Shown: piece after piece, positions 1 through 9,409 of the stretch
Numbering within the stretch: position 1 is the first letter of the stretch
How the letters are laid out: each line of letters starts with the position of its first letter
Origin: Clostridia bacterium
Lineage (GTDB): Bacteria > Bacillota > Clostridia > Oscillospirales > Acutalibacteraceae
Length of the DNA: 64,000 nucleotides
Reading direction: 5' to 3'
NCBI GenBank assembly: GCA_017428625.1
Contig: JAFRQM010000001.1
Location: 1-64,000, forward strand
The notes under the pieces: generated by a model
The model's input: the letters and a program-made list of their open reading frames with translations, nothing else
Databases searched by the model: none
What the model was told of the DNA's origin: nothing
Translations under genes and position numbers: made by a program

Positions 1-308
1 AACCCCTCAGTCTTGCGGGTTGCACCCGCAAGCCAGCTCCCCTGACCGGGGCGCCCACTTGGATTTCGGAGATTGGATTTCGGATTTCAGATGTTGGATT
101 TCAGACGGGGCTGTGGGGAATTGCGACAGTATTTAAAACGGGTGCGGGCGGAGCCCGCCGACAATTTGAAATTTGGAATTTGTCATTTGGAATAAAAAAC
201 GGCACGGATGTATCCGTGCCCTACGTTTTTAATTTATAATTCAGTTAATTCCCGACTTCCAACTTTTACATCCTAACTCCTAACTCCTAAAACCGGAAAC
301 CTGACCCC
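1..308. repeat. Intergenic repeat mosaic upstream of the M20 peptidase
   Basis: No gene is seen here. In order: two hairpins of the bipartite family (CTTGCGGGT/ACCCGCAAG at 12-33 and CCCC/GGGG near 39-52), a run of GGATTT-like units (60-112), a GCGGGC/GCCCGC hairpin (144-158), a GTAG-type palindrome (201-224, GTAG on the minus strand), and a run of TCCTAAC heptamers (271-292). The window begins inside the first element. All modules recur elsewhere in the window. Confidence 0.8.
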
Positions 309-337
309 TTTACAATGGGTGAGCAAATTGCTATAAT
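309..337 (+). promoter_or_regulatory. Sigma-A-type promoter for the M20 peptidase
   Basis: TTTACA (309-314), 17-bp spacer, TATAAT (332-337). It is followed by an AT-rich leader of about 125 nt before the TTG start at 469. Confidence 0.6.
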
Positions 338-468
338 GTAATATATATTTAAAATTTTAAAAATAATGATGATAATTACATTATTATAAAACACTGTAAA
401 TTACATAAAAACTCTGAAAAAAACACATTGAAAACATACTGAAAATCACATTAAAAAGGGCTGGTTTT

Positions 469-1911
469 TTGAAAATACTGTTTGCGGTGCTTGCGGTCGC
501 GGCGGCTGTGGTTGCCGTGTGCTTAATAAGGGCGGCGCGTCTCAAAGCGAAGCCGTCGGGAAACGCGGAACACAAAAAGGAATTTGACGACGACACGGCG
601 GCTGTTGACCGTTTTTGCGAGATTCTGCGAAAAAAGACGGTCTGGCCGAGGAACGGCAACATTGATTACGCGGAGTTTGACGCTTTTCTGCCGCTGCTGA
701 AAAGGCTCTACCCCGCCGCGTTCGCCGTGCTTGAAGAAAACATAATCAACAATTACGGCATTCTGCTGCGCTGGAAGGGGAAAAAACCCGGCGCGAAGCC
801 TTTTGTGCTTATGGCGCACTATGATGTTGTTGAGGTTGATGAAAGCAAATGGGATTATCCGCCGTTCGGAGCGGAGATTCACGACGGCTCGGTTTACGCG
901 AGAGGCGCTCTTGACACAAAGTGCATAATCTCCGCCGAACTTGAGGCGGTTACATATCTTATTGAAAAAGGCTTTGAGCCTGAGAGCGACATCTGGTTTT
1001 CATACACAAACAATGAGGAGACGGGCGGAGACACTACCCCCGCTGTTGTTGAGTTCTTTAAGCAAAACGCAATTGAGCCCCGCTTTGTGCTTGACGAGGG
1101 CGGAGCTGTTGTAACCGTCCCCGACCTCGGTGTGAAAGGCTGTATTGCGATGATAGGCGTTTGCGAAAAGGGTATCTGCGACACGGTTGTTACGGCGCAG
1201 GCAAAACCCGGCCACTCGTCAAAGCCTATGCCCGGAGACGCGCCCGACCTGCTGGCGGACTGCATTGAGAGCATAAGAAAAATACATTTTAAGCCGAGAC
1301 TTGCGCCTGTTGTTCGCGATATGCTTAAAGGAATCGGGGCATACAGCCCGTTTGTTCTGCGCCTGGCAATAGGCAACATGCGGCTGTTCGCACCCGTTAT
1401 CAAACTTGTAATGAAGAAAAACGGTGAGTCAAACGCCGTTATGCGCACGACAATCTGCTTAACGCAGTTAAAGGGCTCCGACACAATAAATGTTATTCCC
1501 GCCGTCGCTCAGGCGGGCTACAGCGTGAGAATCGCGCCGTGGGACAGTGTTGACAAGGTGCTTGCGGTAATACGCAAGGCGGTCGGTAAGAAGGCGGAGG
1601 TTAAAGCCGAATACTCGTTTGAGCCCTCGCCCGTTTCGGACTACCGATGCGCGGAGTTTGAACTGCTGAAAAACACAATAAACACTGTTTACCCGGACGC
1701 GGGTGTTTCGCCGATGGTTATGACGGGAGGAACGGACTCGAAGCATTTCGCGAAAATCAGCAAAAACGTTTACCGTTTTGCGGGATTCCGCTTTACACCG
1801 GAAAACCTCGCCGGTATGCACGGCAACAATGAGGCTGTCGGCGTTAAGGCTTACCTTGACGGAATAGATTTCTATATTGAACTTATCAGGAATTTCAACA
1901 GGGGAGTTTGA
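469..1911 (+). CDS. M20-family metallopeptidase, membrane-anchored
   Basis: Zinc-dependent amidohydrolase or carboxypeptidase of family M20 (PM20D1/carboxypeptidase S-like). Residues 1-22 form an N-terminal hydrophobic anchor. Metal-ligand motifs are visible: MAHYDVVEV near residue 122, then GALDTK, then the catalytic-base region NNEETGGD near 184, with a lid domain between. The start is TTG; no in-frame ATG fits better, and a weak AAGGG lies upstream. The reading frame ends 1 nt before the next gene's ATG, so the two are co-transcribed. The exact substrate cannot be told from sequence. Confidence 0.85.
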   Translation: MKILFAVLAVAAAVVAVCLIRAARLKAKPSGNAEHKKEFDDDTAAVDRFCEILRKKTVWPRNGNIDYAEFDAFLPLLKRLYPAAFAVLEENIINNYGILLRWKGKKPGAKPFVLMAHYDVVEVDESKWDYPPFGAEIHDGSVYARGALDTKCIISAELEAVTYLIEKGFEPESDIWFSYTNNEETGGDTTPAVVEFFKQNAIEPRFVLDEGGAVVTVPDLGVKGCIAMIGVCEKGICDTVVTAQAKPGHSSKPMPGDAPDLLADCIESIRKIHFKPRLAPVVRDMLKGIGAYSPFVLRLAIGNMRLFAPVIKLVMKKNGESNAVMRTTICLTQLKGSDTINVIPAVAQAGYSVRIAPWDSVDKVLAVIRKAVGKKAEVKAEYSFEPSPVSDYRCAEFELLKNTINTVYPDAGVSPMVMTGGTDSKHFAKISKNVYRFAGFRFTPENLAGMHGNNEAVGVKAYLDGIDFYIELIRNFNRGV

Positions 1912-1912
1912 T

Positions 1913-2638
1913 ATGGCTCTTAAAATAATTATTACGGCGCTGTTCTTCACGGCGGAGTTTGTTTTTGCGTTTTTCTTCTGCCGCGCGGGCTGGCCTCAAT
2001 CGACAAAAAAGGGCTTTTATTTCAAGATGGCGGCGTCAACCGTTTTTCTGCTTTTCGGCATATTGTGCGGAAGGCTCGCGGGCATTGAGACATACCGCAA
2101 CCTGATTATTTGCGGGCTGGCGCTCGGCTGGGCGGGCGATGTGTTTATGACAGCCGACCCCTTCCTTAAAAACAAATCCAAAGCGGCGAAGGCCGCCGCC
2201 GGAATACTCGGCGGGCTTGCGTTTCTGGCGGGGCATATATGTTACATAGCCGCGTTTTGGCTGTTGCTTTTGCCGGGGAGCCGCGGACTTGTTTATGTTT
2301 ATATTGCCGCCGTCGCGGCGCTTATGTGCGTTGTGATAATAATCAAACAGGCGCTCAAAATCCGGTTGGGCAAAATCACCCCCGCGGTGGCTCTCTATGC
2401 GGTTATGCTGCTGTCAATGCTGGTGTTCGCGTGGCTTCTCGCGTTTACGGGCGGCAGGGCCGCGCTGTTCGGGGCGGTGACGGCGCAGGGCGCGCTGATG
2501 TTTGTTGTTTCCGACTTCACGCTGGCGCTCAAACTCTTCGCGGGCAAGCGTTTTGACACGCTGACCGTGCGCGCGGTTTATATATACACTTACTTTTTCG
2601 CGCAGATGCTCATAGCGGGCAGCCTTGCGCTGATATGA
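1913..2638 (+). CDS. YhhN/TMEM86-family multi-pass membrane protein
   Basis: 241-residue integral membrane protein with about eight hydrophobic segments. It carries the YhhN-family marks LGWAGDVF, FLAGHICY and FVVSDFTLA, whose acidic and His residues lie within the membrane. Eukaryotic relatives are lysoplasmalogenases; the bacterial role is poorly defined. The ATG at 1913 is preceded by AGGGGAG at a good distance. A longer frame back to 1877 overlaps the peptidase and is less likely. Translation is probably coupled to the upstream peptidase. Confidence 0.75.
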   Translation: MALKIIITALFFTAEFVFAFFFCRAGWPQSTKKGFYFKMAASTVFLLFGILCGRLAGIETYRNLIICGLALGWAGDVFMTADPFLKNKSKAAKAAAGILGGLAFLAGHICYIAAFWLLLLPGSRGLVYVYIAAVAALMCVVIIIKQALKIRLGKITPAVALYAVMLLSMLVFAWLLAFTGGRAALFGAVTAQGALMFVVSDFTLALKLFAGKRFDTLTVRAVYIYTYFFAQMLIAGSLALI

Positions 2639-2646
2639 GGTGAATT

Positions 2647-2919
2647 ATGGCAAAATCAGGTTATCTCAGAGAAATTGACAGGCTGGGCAGAGTGGTTGTT
2701 CCCAAACAATACCGCAAAGAAATGAATATTCCCGAAGAGGGCGGAGAGGTGCTGCTGACCTGTAAAAACGGAGTTGTTACGATATCGAAGTCGGCGGAGA
2801 CCTGCATTTTCTGCCGTTCGAGAAGAAAACTCAGCGATGTCAAGGGCAGACCTGTCTGCGCGAAATGTCTGGATGAAATCAGAAACGGCGGCCTTTCGCA
2901 AGGCGCTTTGAAGGAATAA
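2647..2919 (+). CDS. AbrB/SpoVT-type transcription regulator with C-terminal zinc ribbon
   Basis: 90-residue DNA-binding protein. Residues 5-50 form the swapped-hairpin AbrB fold (YLREIDRLGRVVVPKQYR). Residues 53-74 hold two CxxC pairs (C53/C56 and C71/C74), a likely zinc ribbon seen in many clostridial AbrB proteins. It follows the YhhN gene by 8 nt with GAGGTG as its ribosome site, so it looks like the third gene of the operon. Its targets are unknown. Confidence 0.85.
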   Translation: MAKSGYLREIDRLGRVVVPKQYRKEMNIPEEGGEVLLTCKNGVVTISKSAETCIFCRSRRKLSDVKGRPVCAKCLDEIRNGGLSQGALKE

Positions 2920-2963
2920 TACCGCTTTAAGAGCGGAGAAATATAAAATCAGGGAGAATTTTT

Positions 2964-4016
2964 ATGAAAAAGTTTTTATGCGTGCTGATGTCTGCGGTAA
3001 TCGCGCTTTCGTGCGCCGTGTGCGCCCTCGCATACGAAGACCCGGACTGGATAGCGAAACTGGCAAATGAGTTCATTGACGAAAAAGGCCCCGAGGTTGA
3101 CGGCATTGTTATTGACTATGTAAGTTACACCCCGCGCAACCTGAAGAAAAGCACGAAATATCCCCTTGTTATTCTTCTGCACGGAATGGGTCAGGGCGGT
3201 GAGCCACGCGAACAGATAGAGGACAACTACTTCCCCGCGTTCGCAAGCGAAAAAATGCAGGCAAAATTCACCAACGGAGCGGCTTTCTTTATGATTCCGC
3301 GTTCGGATGAATCCAAAGACGCCATGGGAACCTGGACCGACGACGAGGTGCGCCCGCTTTATGAAACAATACAGGATTTCATTGCGAGACATAAAAGCAA
3401 CATTGACCTGACGAGAATATATATCGGCGGTTATTCGATGGGCGGCAAGATGACGCTCAAAATGCTCTCGACCTACCCCGGAATGTTTGCCGCCGCCTTC
3501 CCGATGTGCCCGGCTTATATTCCGAGCGACGATCAGCTCAAAGCCATAGCCGACATACCGCTCTGGTTTTCATGCTCAAAATTCGATATTCTTGCCGGCT
3601 ACTATGTATATGGCAGAGAAATCTGGGAGAAGGTATGCGACTACACAAACAGGCCGCAGGACTGCAGAATGTCTGTTATAGGCAAGGTCTGCCTGCCAGA
3701 CGGTAAAAAGGCGGACAGCAACCACCACGTATGGTTCGCGGCGTCAAATGATATGTTCACATACGAAAACGGCGACTACCCGAACATGGTGACGACTGAC
3801 GCCACCGGCAAAACAGTTAAACTCACGGCGCCCGACGGCCTTATTTCGTGGCTGTGCAGATATAAATCCGCATACGGCGGCGAAAAGACACAGGGCACAA
3901 ATCTTGTTGAGCAGAACAGCTCGACCGTTTTTGATATGCTTTTTAAAATGCTCGGCTCGCTGCGCTATATGTTCAGAGACACGCTGAAAACCGCGTTTTC
4001 GGCGTTTGCCCGCTGA
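2964..4016 (+). CDS. Secreted alpha/beta-hydrolase esterase (PHB-depolymerase/LpqC-like)
   Basis: 350 residues with a signal peptide (1-23, ending CALA). The catalytic triad can be read as S158 in GGYSMGG, D208 in SKFDIL and H254 or H255 in NHHVW. Oxyanion-type motif LLHGMGQGG lies near 71. The layout matches extracellular feruloyl-esterase or polyhydroxybutyrate-depolymerase-like enzymes, and family members cleave short ester side chains. The C-terminal 50 residues are outside the hydrolase core. A lytic transglycosylase follows 38 nt later. Confidence 0.8.
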   Translation: MKKFLCVLMSAVIALSCAVCALAYEDPDWIAKLANEFIDEKGPEVDGIVIDYVSYTPRNLKKSTKYPLVILLHGMGQGGEPREQIEDNYFPAFASEKMQAKFTNGAAFFMIPRSDESKDAMGTWTDDEVRPLYETIQDFIARHKSNIDLTRIYIGGYSMGGKMTLKMLSTYPGMFAAAFPMCPAYIPSDDQLKAIADIPLWFSCSKFDILAGYYVYGREIWEKVCDYTNRPQDCRMSVIGKVCLPDGKKADSNHHVWFAASNDMFTYENGDYPNMVTTDATGKTVKLTAPDGLISWLCRYKSAYGGEKTQGTNLVEQNSSTVFDMLFKMLGSLRYMFRDTLKTAFSAFAR

Positions 4017-4054
4017 AAATAAATCTTTAATCAGGAACAAAAAAGGAAAAACAG

Positions 4055-4963
4055 ATGAAAAACAAATGGATAGCGGTTACGGTGATTATTACCGTTGTGA
4101 TTGCCGCGGCAGTCGGCACGGGAATAGCGGCGCACCGCTCGGCAGTGAAAAGAGAGGCGCAGAAGCCCGCCGCGTCGGAGCAGGAGGACTCATCGCCCGA
4201 AATAGTTATTATGTCGGACGAGGAACGAATAAAGTTTATAAAAATGCTCGCGAAGGACTCCGATTTTCTGGCATCATACCCCGGCGCGTCCGGCGAAAAC
4301 GCTCAGGGCGGAGAAGACACGTCGCACAATTTAAAATACGCGAACAGTTCAAGGCCGCTGCCCCTTTCATACGATATAGCGCTCTACGCGATTTACAAGG
4401 CGCAGCAGAACGGGCTGGACCCCGACCTGATTTTTTGCATTATGTGGCGCGAGAGCAATTTCAACCCCAATGAAATCGGAAGAAACACGAACGGCACCTA
4501 TGACTACGGCCTTATGCAGATTAACTCTTCAAATTTCGGTTTTTTAAGTCAGAAGATCGGAATAACCTCAATGAACGACCTGCTTGACCCTTACAAAAAC
4601 ATAGACTGCGGCGTGTATTACATAGCCTCTTATATGAGAAAATACAACGACTACAACAAGGCGCTTATGTGCTACAACCTCGGCGAGGGCGGAGCGCAGA
4701 GAAAGTGGAACCAGGGCATTTATTACTCCGCCTACTCAAAGAGCATAATCGAGAGGATGGGGCAGTATTATCTGGTTGAAAACTACACTATGCCCAAAGC
4801 CTATTCGCAGAGCGGAGCCGCTTATTATGATGAGGGCGGCGAAGAGGAGCCCGCCGAAATAACCGAAGAGACAGAAGCCGCCACGGTTGTTGAAACGACA
4901 ACAAAGGCGAAAAAGAAGGAATATGTTCCGCACGAAAAAGAGTATCAGAAGGGTGAAAAGTGA
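4055..4963 (+). CDS. Membrane-anchored lytic transglycosylase (SLT domain)
   Basis: 302 residues: membrane anchor (5-25), acidic spacer, SLT/goose-lysozyme-type domain (about 105-235) and a Thr/Glu/Lys-rich tail. E133 in WRESNFNP is the expected catalytic acid; YGLMQINSS and ALMCYNLGEGG are the usual second and third motifs. It cuts peptidoglycan glycan strands on the outer face of the membrane. Good ribosome site AAAGGAAAAAC. A strong terminator follows. Confidence 0.85.
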   Translation: MKNKWIAVTVIITVVIAAAVGTGIAAHRSAVKREAQKPAASEQEDSSPEIVIMSDEERIKFIKMLAKDSDFLASYPGASGENAQGGEDTSHNLKYANSSRPLPLSYDIALYAIYKAQQNGLDPDLIFCIMWRESNFNPNEIGRNTNGTYDYGLMQINSSNFGFLSQKIGITSMNDLLDPYKNIDCGVYYIASYMRKYNDYNKALMCYNLGEGGAQRKWNQGIYYSAYSKSIIERMGQYYLVENYTMPKAYSQSGAAYYDEGGEEEPAEITEETEAATVVETTTKAKKKEYVPHEKEYQKGEK

Positions 4964-4971
4964 ATATGTGT

Positions 4972-5007
4972 AAAAAACGGTTAAGGCGCGAGCCTTAACC
5001 GTTTTTT
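4972..5007 (+). terminator. Intrinsic terminator after the transglycosylase
   Basis: A-tract, stem CGGTTAAGGC with perfect complement, GCGA loop, then six T. The A-tract makes it able to work in both directions. Confidence 0.9.
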
Positions 5008-5275
5008 ATGCTGAATGCCGGCGGGCTGCGCCCGCGCCCGGTTTAAATGTAGATGCAATTCCGTTTTTAATTCCAAATGAATTGCAAACTCATCGGAACG
5101 CCGGACGGCGTTCCCTGCGTTTTGGTTTTTGGATGTTGGATGGCGGATGTCAGACGAGGGAGAGGGGAAACGGGTGTAGGGAACGCATATATGCGTTACG
5201 GAGAGTTTGGGGTTTGCCCCCTCCGTCACGGCTTACGCCGTGCCACCTCCCCCTTGGGGGAGGCTATGACGGGAA
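5008..5275. repeat. Intergenic repeat mosaic between transglycosylase and lipase
   Basis: Contains a GGAACGCCG/CGGCGTTCC palindrome followed by CTGC (5095-5118), a GGATGTTGGATG-type tract (5132-5170), a palindrome with GTAG on the plus strand (5176-5199), and a bipartite hairpin element (5217-5270: CACGGC/GCCGTG then CCTCCCCC/GGGGGAGG and GCTATG). No gene seen. Confidence 0.75.
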
Positions 5276-6433
5276 TCAAATTGAGTTTATCATTGAAATA
5301 TGGTCGATGTAGAAAAGGCGGACATTGTTGTTTTTAAGCAGGCCGCCCTGAAGCGACATATGGTCGCCGCGGTAAACGGGCATAATGTTCCAGACCCCGG
5401 GTTCGACGCTGTTTTTATCAAACTGCGTCTGCGGATCGCCGAACGGGGCTTTTGCGGAGATTGTGTTGACAAGACCGTCGTTCTCCTGCCATGTTTCGTC
5501 AAGCACAACGCCGCCCGGGGATGTGCCCTCATAGGCGCAGATGAGTTTTGCGCTGTTTACAAACAGGGGCTCCATACCGTCTGTGTCTGCCTGCCACCTG
5601 CCGTTCTCATCTTTTGACGACATACTGCAAGCGTAAGAGAAATAGTAAATGCCGGGGACGGTTCCCGTTTTTTCGTTTATCTGTGCCGCGCCGTCAATAT
5701 CCATATCATAGGTCGCGGAATCTTCAAAAATTCTGCCGTCGGAGTTTTCGCGCGAGGCAAAAAACATAATTTCGGTTTCAATAACTTCGCCCGCGGTGCC
5801 GCCGTTGTTTCTGACATTTCTGCCAACCGCGTAGGCGGTTGTGCCGTTGTGCGGAGAGGCAAGGGTTGTTATGCTGTAGATGTAATCCGCCTTGCCGCCC
5901 GTAAAGAGTTCGGAAAGGCTGTCGTCCTGCGTGGCTGCGCGCTCCCCGGGGCTTCCGTCAGCCATAAGACGGGCGAGAAACCTTACGGTCGCTCCGCCGA
6001 AGGAGTGGCCGAAAAGGTTGATTTTGTTTTCGGAATCCCATTTTTCAACAAGGGGTCTGCCCGTGTAGTCTTTGCCGTAGCGGGCGTGGCCGCAGCGTTC
6101 GGAATGCTCTTTGCCGTAATCTGTTCTGGTGCCGGTCAGTTGGGCATAGAGTTCGCAGGCGCGGTCCCAGGTGCTGTCGGAGGGGGCGACGGACGCCGCG
6201 TGACACTTCATACCGCGCGCGGTGAGATATTTCATCAGGTCGCCGCCGAAAACGCCCCAGTAGGGCATAATGTTATAGACAAAGTCGTAGCGTCCCCAGC
6301 CGGAAAGCCCGTGAACAAACACGTTCTCATAGCGGGTGTTCCATCCGCTGTCGTCAATTTCGGCTTTGGGAATGTTCGCGGCGGGGGCGAAAAACATTAT
6401 TATTGAGAGAAAGACAGAAATTATGCTCTGCAT
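5276..6433 (-). CDS. Secreted triacylglycerol lipase, family I.5-like
   Basis: 385 residues. The ATG at 6433 was chosen because AAGGAG lies 7 nt before it; it opens a signal peptide (1-18). VHGLSGWG near 40 gives the oxyanion hole and S144 in GHSFGG is the nucleophile. The segment GHARYGKDY (about 115-123) resembles the zinc-binding region of Geobacillus-type family I.5 lipases, and ASPHNGTT is also typical. An Asp and a His should complete the triad (YRGDHMS near the C-terminus). Likely releases fatty acids outside the cell. Confidence 0.8.
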   Translation of the reverse strand: MQSIISVFLSIIMFFAPAANIPKAEIDDSGWNTRYENVFVHGLSGWGRYDFVYNIMPYWGVFGGDLMKYLTARGMKCHAASVAPSDSTWDRACELYAQLTGTRTDYGKEHSERCGHARYGKDYTGRPLVEKWDSENKINLFGHSFGGATVRFLARLMADGSPGERAATQDDSLSELFTGGKADYIYSITTLASPHNGTTAYAVGRNVRNNGGTAGEVIETEIMFFASRENSDGRIFEDSATYDMDIDGAAQINEKTGTVPGIYYFSYACSMSSKDENGRWQADTDGMEPLFVNSAKLICAYEGTSPGGVVLDETWQENDGLVNTISAKAPFGDPQTQFDKNSVEPGVWNIMPVYRGDHMSLQGGLLKNNNVRLFYIDHISMINSI

Positions 6434-6769
6434 AAAACAACTCCTTTTTTGGATGAGCGGCACGGATGTATCCGTGCCCTACATTCCGGATTTTGGATTT
6501 TGGATGGTGGATGTCAGACGAGGGTAAGGGGAAACTGCGATAAGATTCAGAAACGGGAGCGGGTTAGGCGGAACGCCGGACGGCGTTCCCTGCGTTTTGG
6601 TTTTTGGATGTTGGATGGCGGCACGCATATATGCGTGCCCTACGGGATGGATATCAGATTTCAGACTTTGGAAGTTGGATGTTTTGCGGGCGACTGACAG
6701 TCGCCCCTACCCGCTGTCACCTAAGTCCTGAATCCTGACGCCTATGCCCTACTTCCTGCTTCCTGACTC
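6434..6769. repeat. Repeat mosaic upstream of lipase and downstream of cdd
   Basis: Three GTAG-type palindromes with different stems: GGCACGGAT (6459-6482), GGAACGCCG (6570-6593, foot CTGC) and GGCACGCAT (6620-6643); a GGGCGACTG/CAGTCGCCC hairpin with CTAC foot (6688-6710); GGATTTTGGATG tracts between; and a run of heptamers of the form TCCTGAC (6720-6773). No gene seen. Confidence 0.8.
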
Positions 6770-7168
6770 CTATTTTATTGTGAAGGCGTCGGGGAGCATT
6801 TGGGCGAGGGTGTTTTCTTTATAATCGGAGGGGGATTTCGCGGTTAATATTGAAAAATCCGCTTCGCAGAACTCCGCCATAACCTGGCGGCAGACTCCGC
6901 AGGGGAAAAAATAATCTTCGGGTCCGCCGTCTTTTCCGCCGCAGACCGCGATTTTCTCAAACTCCTTTTCACCCTCCGAAACGGCTTTGAAAAACGCGGT
7001 TCTCTCGGCGCAGACCGTGGGCGAGTAAGCCGCGTTTTCAATATTGCAGCCGGTGTAAACTTTTCCGCTTTTTGTCAGAATGGCGGCTCCGACTTTATAT
7101 CCCGAATAGGGGGCGTATGCCTTTTTCATTGCCGCGAACGCCTGCGAAACAAGTTCTTTATTCTCCAT
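6770..7168 (-). CDS. cdd: Cytidine deaminase
   Basis: 132 residues, the usual length of the homotetrameric bacterial enzyme that converts cytidine and deoxycytidine to uridine forms. Zinc site: CAERTAFF (Cys ligand and catalytic Glu) and PCGVCRQ (two Cys ligands). NIENAAY is the substrate loop. Start at 7168: GGGTGAG precedes it, and the codons overlap the last 11 nt of deoB, so translation is coupled. Together they form a nucleoside-salvage operon. Confidence 0.93.
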   Translation of the reverse strand: MENKELVSQAFAAMKKAYAPYSGYKVGAAILTKSGKVYTGCNIENAAYSPTVCAERTAFFKAVSEGEKEFEKIAVCGGKDGGPEDYFFPCGVCRQVMAEFCEADFSILTAKSPSDYKENTLAQMLPDAFTIK

Positions 7169-8333
7169 AAATCTCACCCGCAAAACTTTCTCCGCTCAGG
7201 CTGTTCTCAACGCCGAGCAGGTCGCATACGGTTTTGCCGATGTGCGAAAAGCCCGCCTTTGTGCCGAGATTGAGCGGCTTTATATCTTTTGAATAAACAA
7301 TAAGGGGTATGAACTCCCTTGTGTGGTCGGTGGACTGCGTAAAACCGGGGTCGCAGCCGTGGTCGGCGGTTATTAACAGAACATCGTCTTTTCCGAGCAG
7401 GGGGAGCGCCTTGCCGAGCCACAGGTCAAACTCCGTGAGGGCCTTCGCGTAGCCGTCGGCATTGTTGCGGTGGCCGTAGAGCATATCGAAATCCACAAGG
7501 TTTACAAAACAGAGGCCCTCAAAATCTTTTTTAAGGTATTCGAGGGTTTTTTGCATACCCTGCGCGTTGCCGGAGGTATAAACATATTCGGTAAAGCCTC
7601 TGCCCGCGAAGATGTCATAAATTTTGCCGACCGAAATACTGTCTTTGCCCGCGGCTTTTACAAAGTCGGGCAAAACGGGAGCGGGCGGCTCCAGCGAAAA
7701 ATCGTGGCGTCGAGTGGTGCGCGTAAAACCGTTGTTTTCATCCCCCGTAAACGGTCTTGCGATAACCCTGCCCACTCCGTTTGTGCCTGTCAGAATCTTT
7801 CTTGCCGCGCGGCAGTATTCATAAAGTTTTTCGGGCGCGACAATATCTTCGTGCGCGGCAACCTGAAACACGCTGTCGGCTGAGGTATAGACAATCAGAC
7901 TGCCCGTTTTTATGTGTTCGGCGCCGTAATCGGCGATAACCTGCGTGCCCGAATACGGCTTGTTGCACAGCACGCCCCTGCCCGTCGCCCGCGAAAACGC
8001 CTCAATAACGCTGTCGGGGAAGCCGTCCGGATAAACCGGAAGGGGATTTTCCGAAACAATGCCCGCGATTTCCCAGTGGCCGACGGTGGTGTCTTTGCCG
8101 GCGGATTTTTCGCTCAGACGGCAGTATGCGCCGAGAGGGGCTGCCTCGTTTTCGAGGTAATCAACGCCGTCGATGTTGAAAAGCCCGAGTTTTTTAAGGT
8201 TATTAAGGTTGAATTCTCTGCTTGCCGAGACTGAGCGCAGTGTGTTCGCGCCCGTGTCGCCGAAGGCGGCGCAGTCGGGCGCTTCGCCGATGCCGAAGCT
8301 GTCAAGAACAATTAAAAAAACGCGTTTTTTCAT
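7158..8333 (-). CDS. deoB: Phosphopentomutase
   Basis: 391 residues of the alkaline-phosphatase superfamily; interconverts ribose-1- and ribose-5-phosphate (and deoxy forms), feeding nucleoside sugars into central metabolism. Metal-site motifs: LDSFGIGEAPD near the start, GKDTTVGHWE (Thr nucleophile) and TADHGCDPG. ATG at 8333 has AAAGGA 8 nt before it; an upstream in-frame ATG lies in repeat sequence. Downstream cdd overlaps. Confidence 0.95.
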   Translation of the reverse strand: MKKRVFLIVLDSFGIGEAPDCAAFGDTGANTLRSVSASREFNLNNLKKLGLFNIDGVDYLENEAAPLGAYCRLSEKSAGKDTTVGHWEIAGIVSENPLPVYPDGFPDSVIEAFSRATGRGVLCNKPYSGTQVIADYGAEHIKTGSLIVYTSADSVFQVAAHEDIVAPEKLYEYCRAARKILTGTNGVGRVIARPFTGDENNGFTRTTRRHDFSLEPPAPVLPDFVKAAGKDSISVGKIYDIFAGRGFTEYVYTSGNAQGMQKTLEYLKKDFEGLCFVNLVDFDMLYGHRNNADGYAKALTEFDLWLGKALPLLGKDDVLLITADHGCDPGFTQSTDHTREFIPLIVYSKDIKPLNLGTKAGFSHIGKTVCDLLGVENSLSGESFAGEIYGE

Positions 8334-8473
8334 AGAGTTTTCCTTTGCCGGATTTTGGATGTTGGATGACGGCACGGATGTATGCGTGCCCTACGGGATG
8401 GATTTCAGATGTTGGATACAACACCTTATCCACCGCAAGCGGTTCCTCTGTCTCGCCTGCCGGACAAGGCTGT
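8334..8473. repeat. Short repeat cluster with a chimeric palindrome
   Basis: GGATTTTGGATG tract (8350-8368), then a GTAG-type palindrome (8371-8394) whose left arm is of the GGCACGGAT type and right arm of the ATGCGTGCC type, leaving a G-G mismatch. A degenerate piece of the bipartite element (about 8419-8470) follows. Confidence 0.65.
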
Positions 8474-9283
8474 TTATTCTTCCGGTAATCTTACTTTATA
8501 AACGGTTCTCGACTCAATCTGTATATCATCGTTTTCGGCGGGTTTTGTGAAACTCCAGAGTGAGTAGTCGCCCCACCTGAAAAAGTCATAGGAAAAAGTG
8601 GCTCTTCTGAAATAATAGACCGTATAGGGTGATGAAATGACGGTTACCGTTTTGCTTTCGGTGAGTTTGCTCTCATTATTAACGCCTGCTTTGAACCAGA
8701 TTCCGCCTTCTTCGTCAACGCGGGTCTGCCTGCCGTCAAAAAGCCCGCCTTTTTTGAGTTCATAGGCGAGAACATTGTATTCCCATTCGCCGGAGCCGTG
8801 AGAGCCGGTGTAGGTGTAAACCGTTTTTCCGTTTTCTTCATAGCGGTAGCGCTTGTAGTTATGCTGAACCATTTTCACATCCTGGTAGTGAACCTCGGTG
8901 CGGTATTCGAGCGTGCCCTCGGGAGCCTCGGCTATGAAGGAGTCGGATGTTGTTTCAATTTCATCGCTCCATATTTTGTTGACATTGCAGAGATCCCAGC
9001 CGGGCAGAACGCTTATCATCCGGTTTTTGCGATACTCCTTTTTGCGGAAGCGGTATTGCCCGCGCGTTTCAAGAATCTCGGCGTTTTCGTCAAGATTCTC
9101 CTGCGTTACCCAGTGCCATTTTATTCCGCTTACATCTTCGGCGGGTTTCGCCGTTCGCTTCCACCTGACGGTGAGCAGGGTAAGCGCAATGCAGACGGCG
9201 ATGAGCGCAATCATAAAGAGCGAGGCAATAATGCCTTTGAGGTATTCGCGCGGGATTATCGGGCGGGTTTTGGCTTTTTTCAC
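8474..9283 (-). CDS. Uncharacterised single-pass membrane protein with extracytoplasmic domain
   Basis: 269 residues, family not recognised. Basic N-terminus, one membrane segment (about 18-40), then a hydrophilic domain rich in Tyr, Arg, Glu and beta-strand-like alternation, including YRFRKKEYRKNRM and HNYKRYRYEENGKTVYTYTG. Type II topology with the domain outside is expected. Good ribosome site (AAGGAGG on the minus strand). Monocistronic; the neighbours give no functional clue. Confidence 0.6.
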   Translation of the reverse strand: MKKAKTRPIIPREYLKGIIASLFMIALIAVCIALTLLTVRWKRTAKPAEDVSGIKWHWVTQENLDENAEILETRGQYRFRKKEYRKNRMISVLPGWDLCNVNKIWSDEIETTSDSFIAEAPEGTLEYRTEVHYQDVKMVQHNYKRYRYEENGKTVYTYTGSHGSGEWEYNVLAYELKKGGLFDGRQTRVDEEGGIWFKAGVNNESKLTESKTVTVISSPYTVYYFRRATFSYDFFRWGDYSLWSFTKPAENDDIQIESRTVYKVRLPEE

Positions 9284-9409
9284 CGTCTGCCTCCTTTCAC
9301 TGTCTGTTAATTCTATTTTATACCCTAACGCGGTTTATATCAATCATTTTTATATTGATTTTTACGGTGTATATGTTAATATTTTCTTATAAACAAACGG
9401 AGGTGCCGT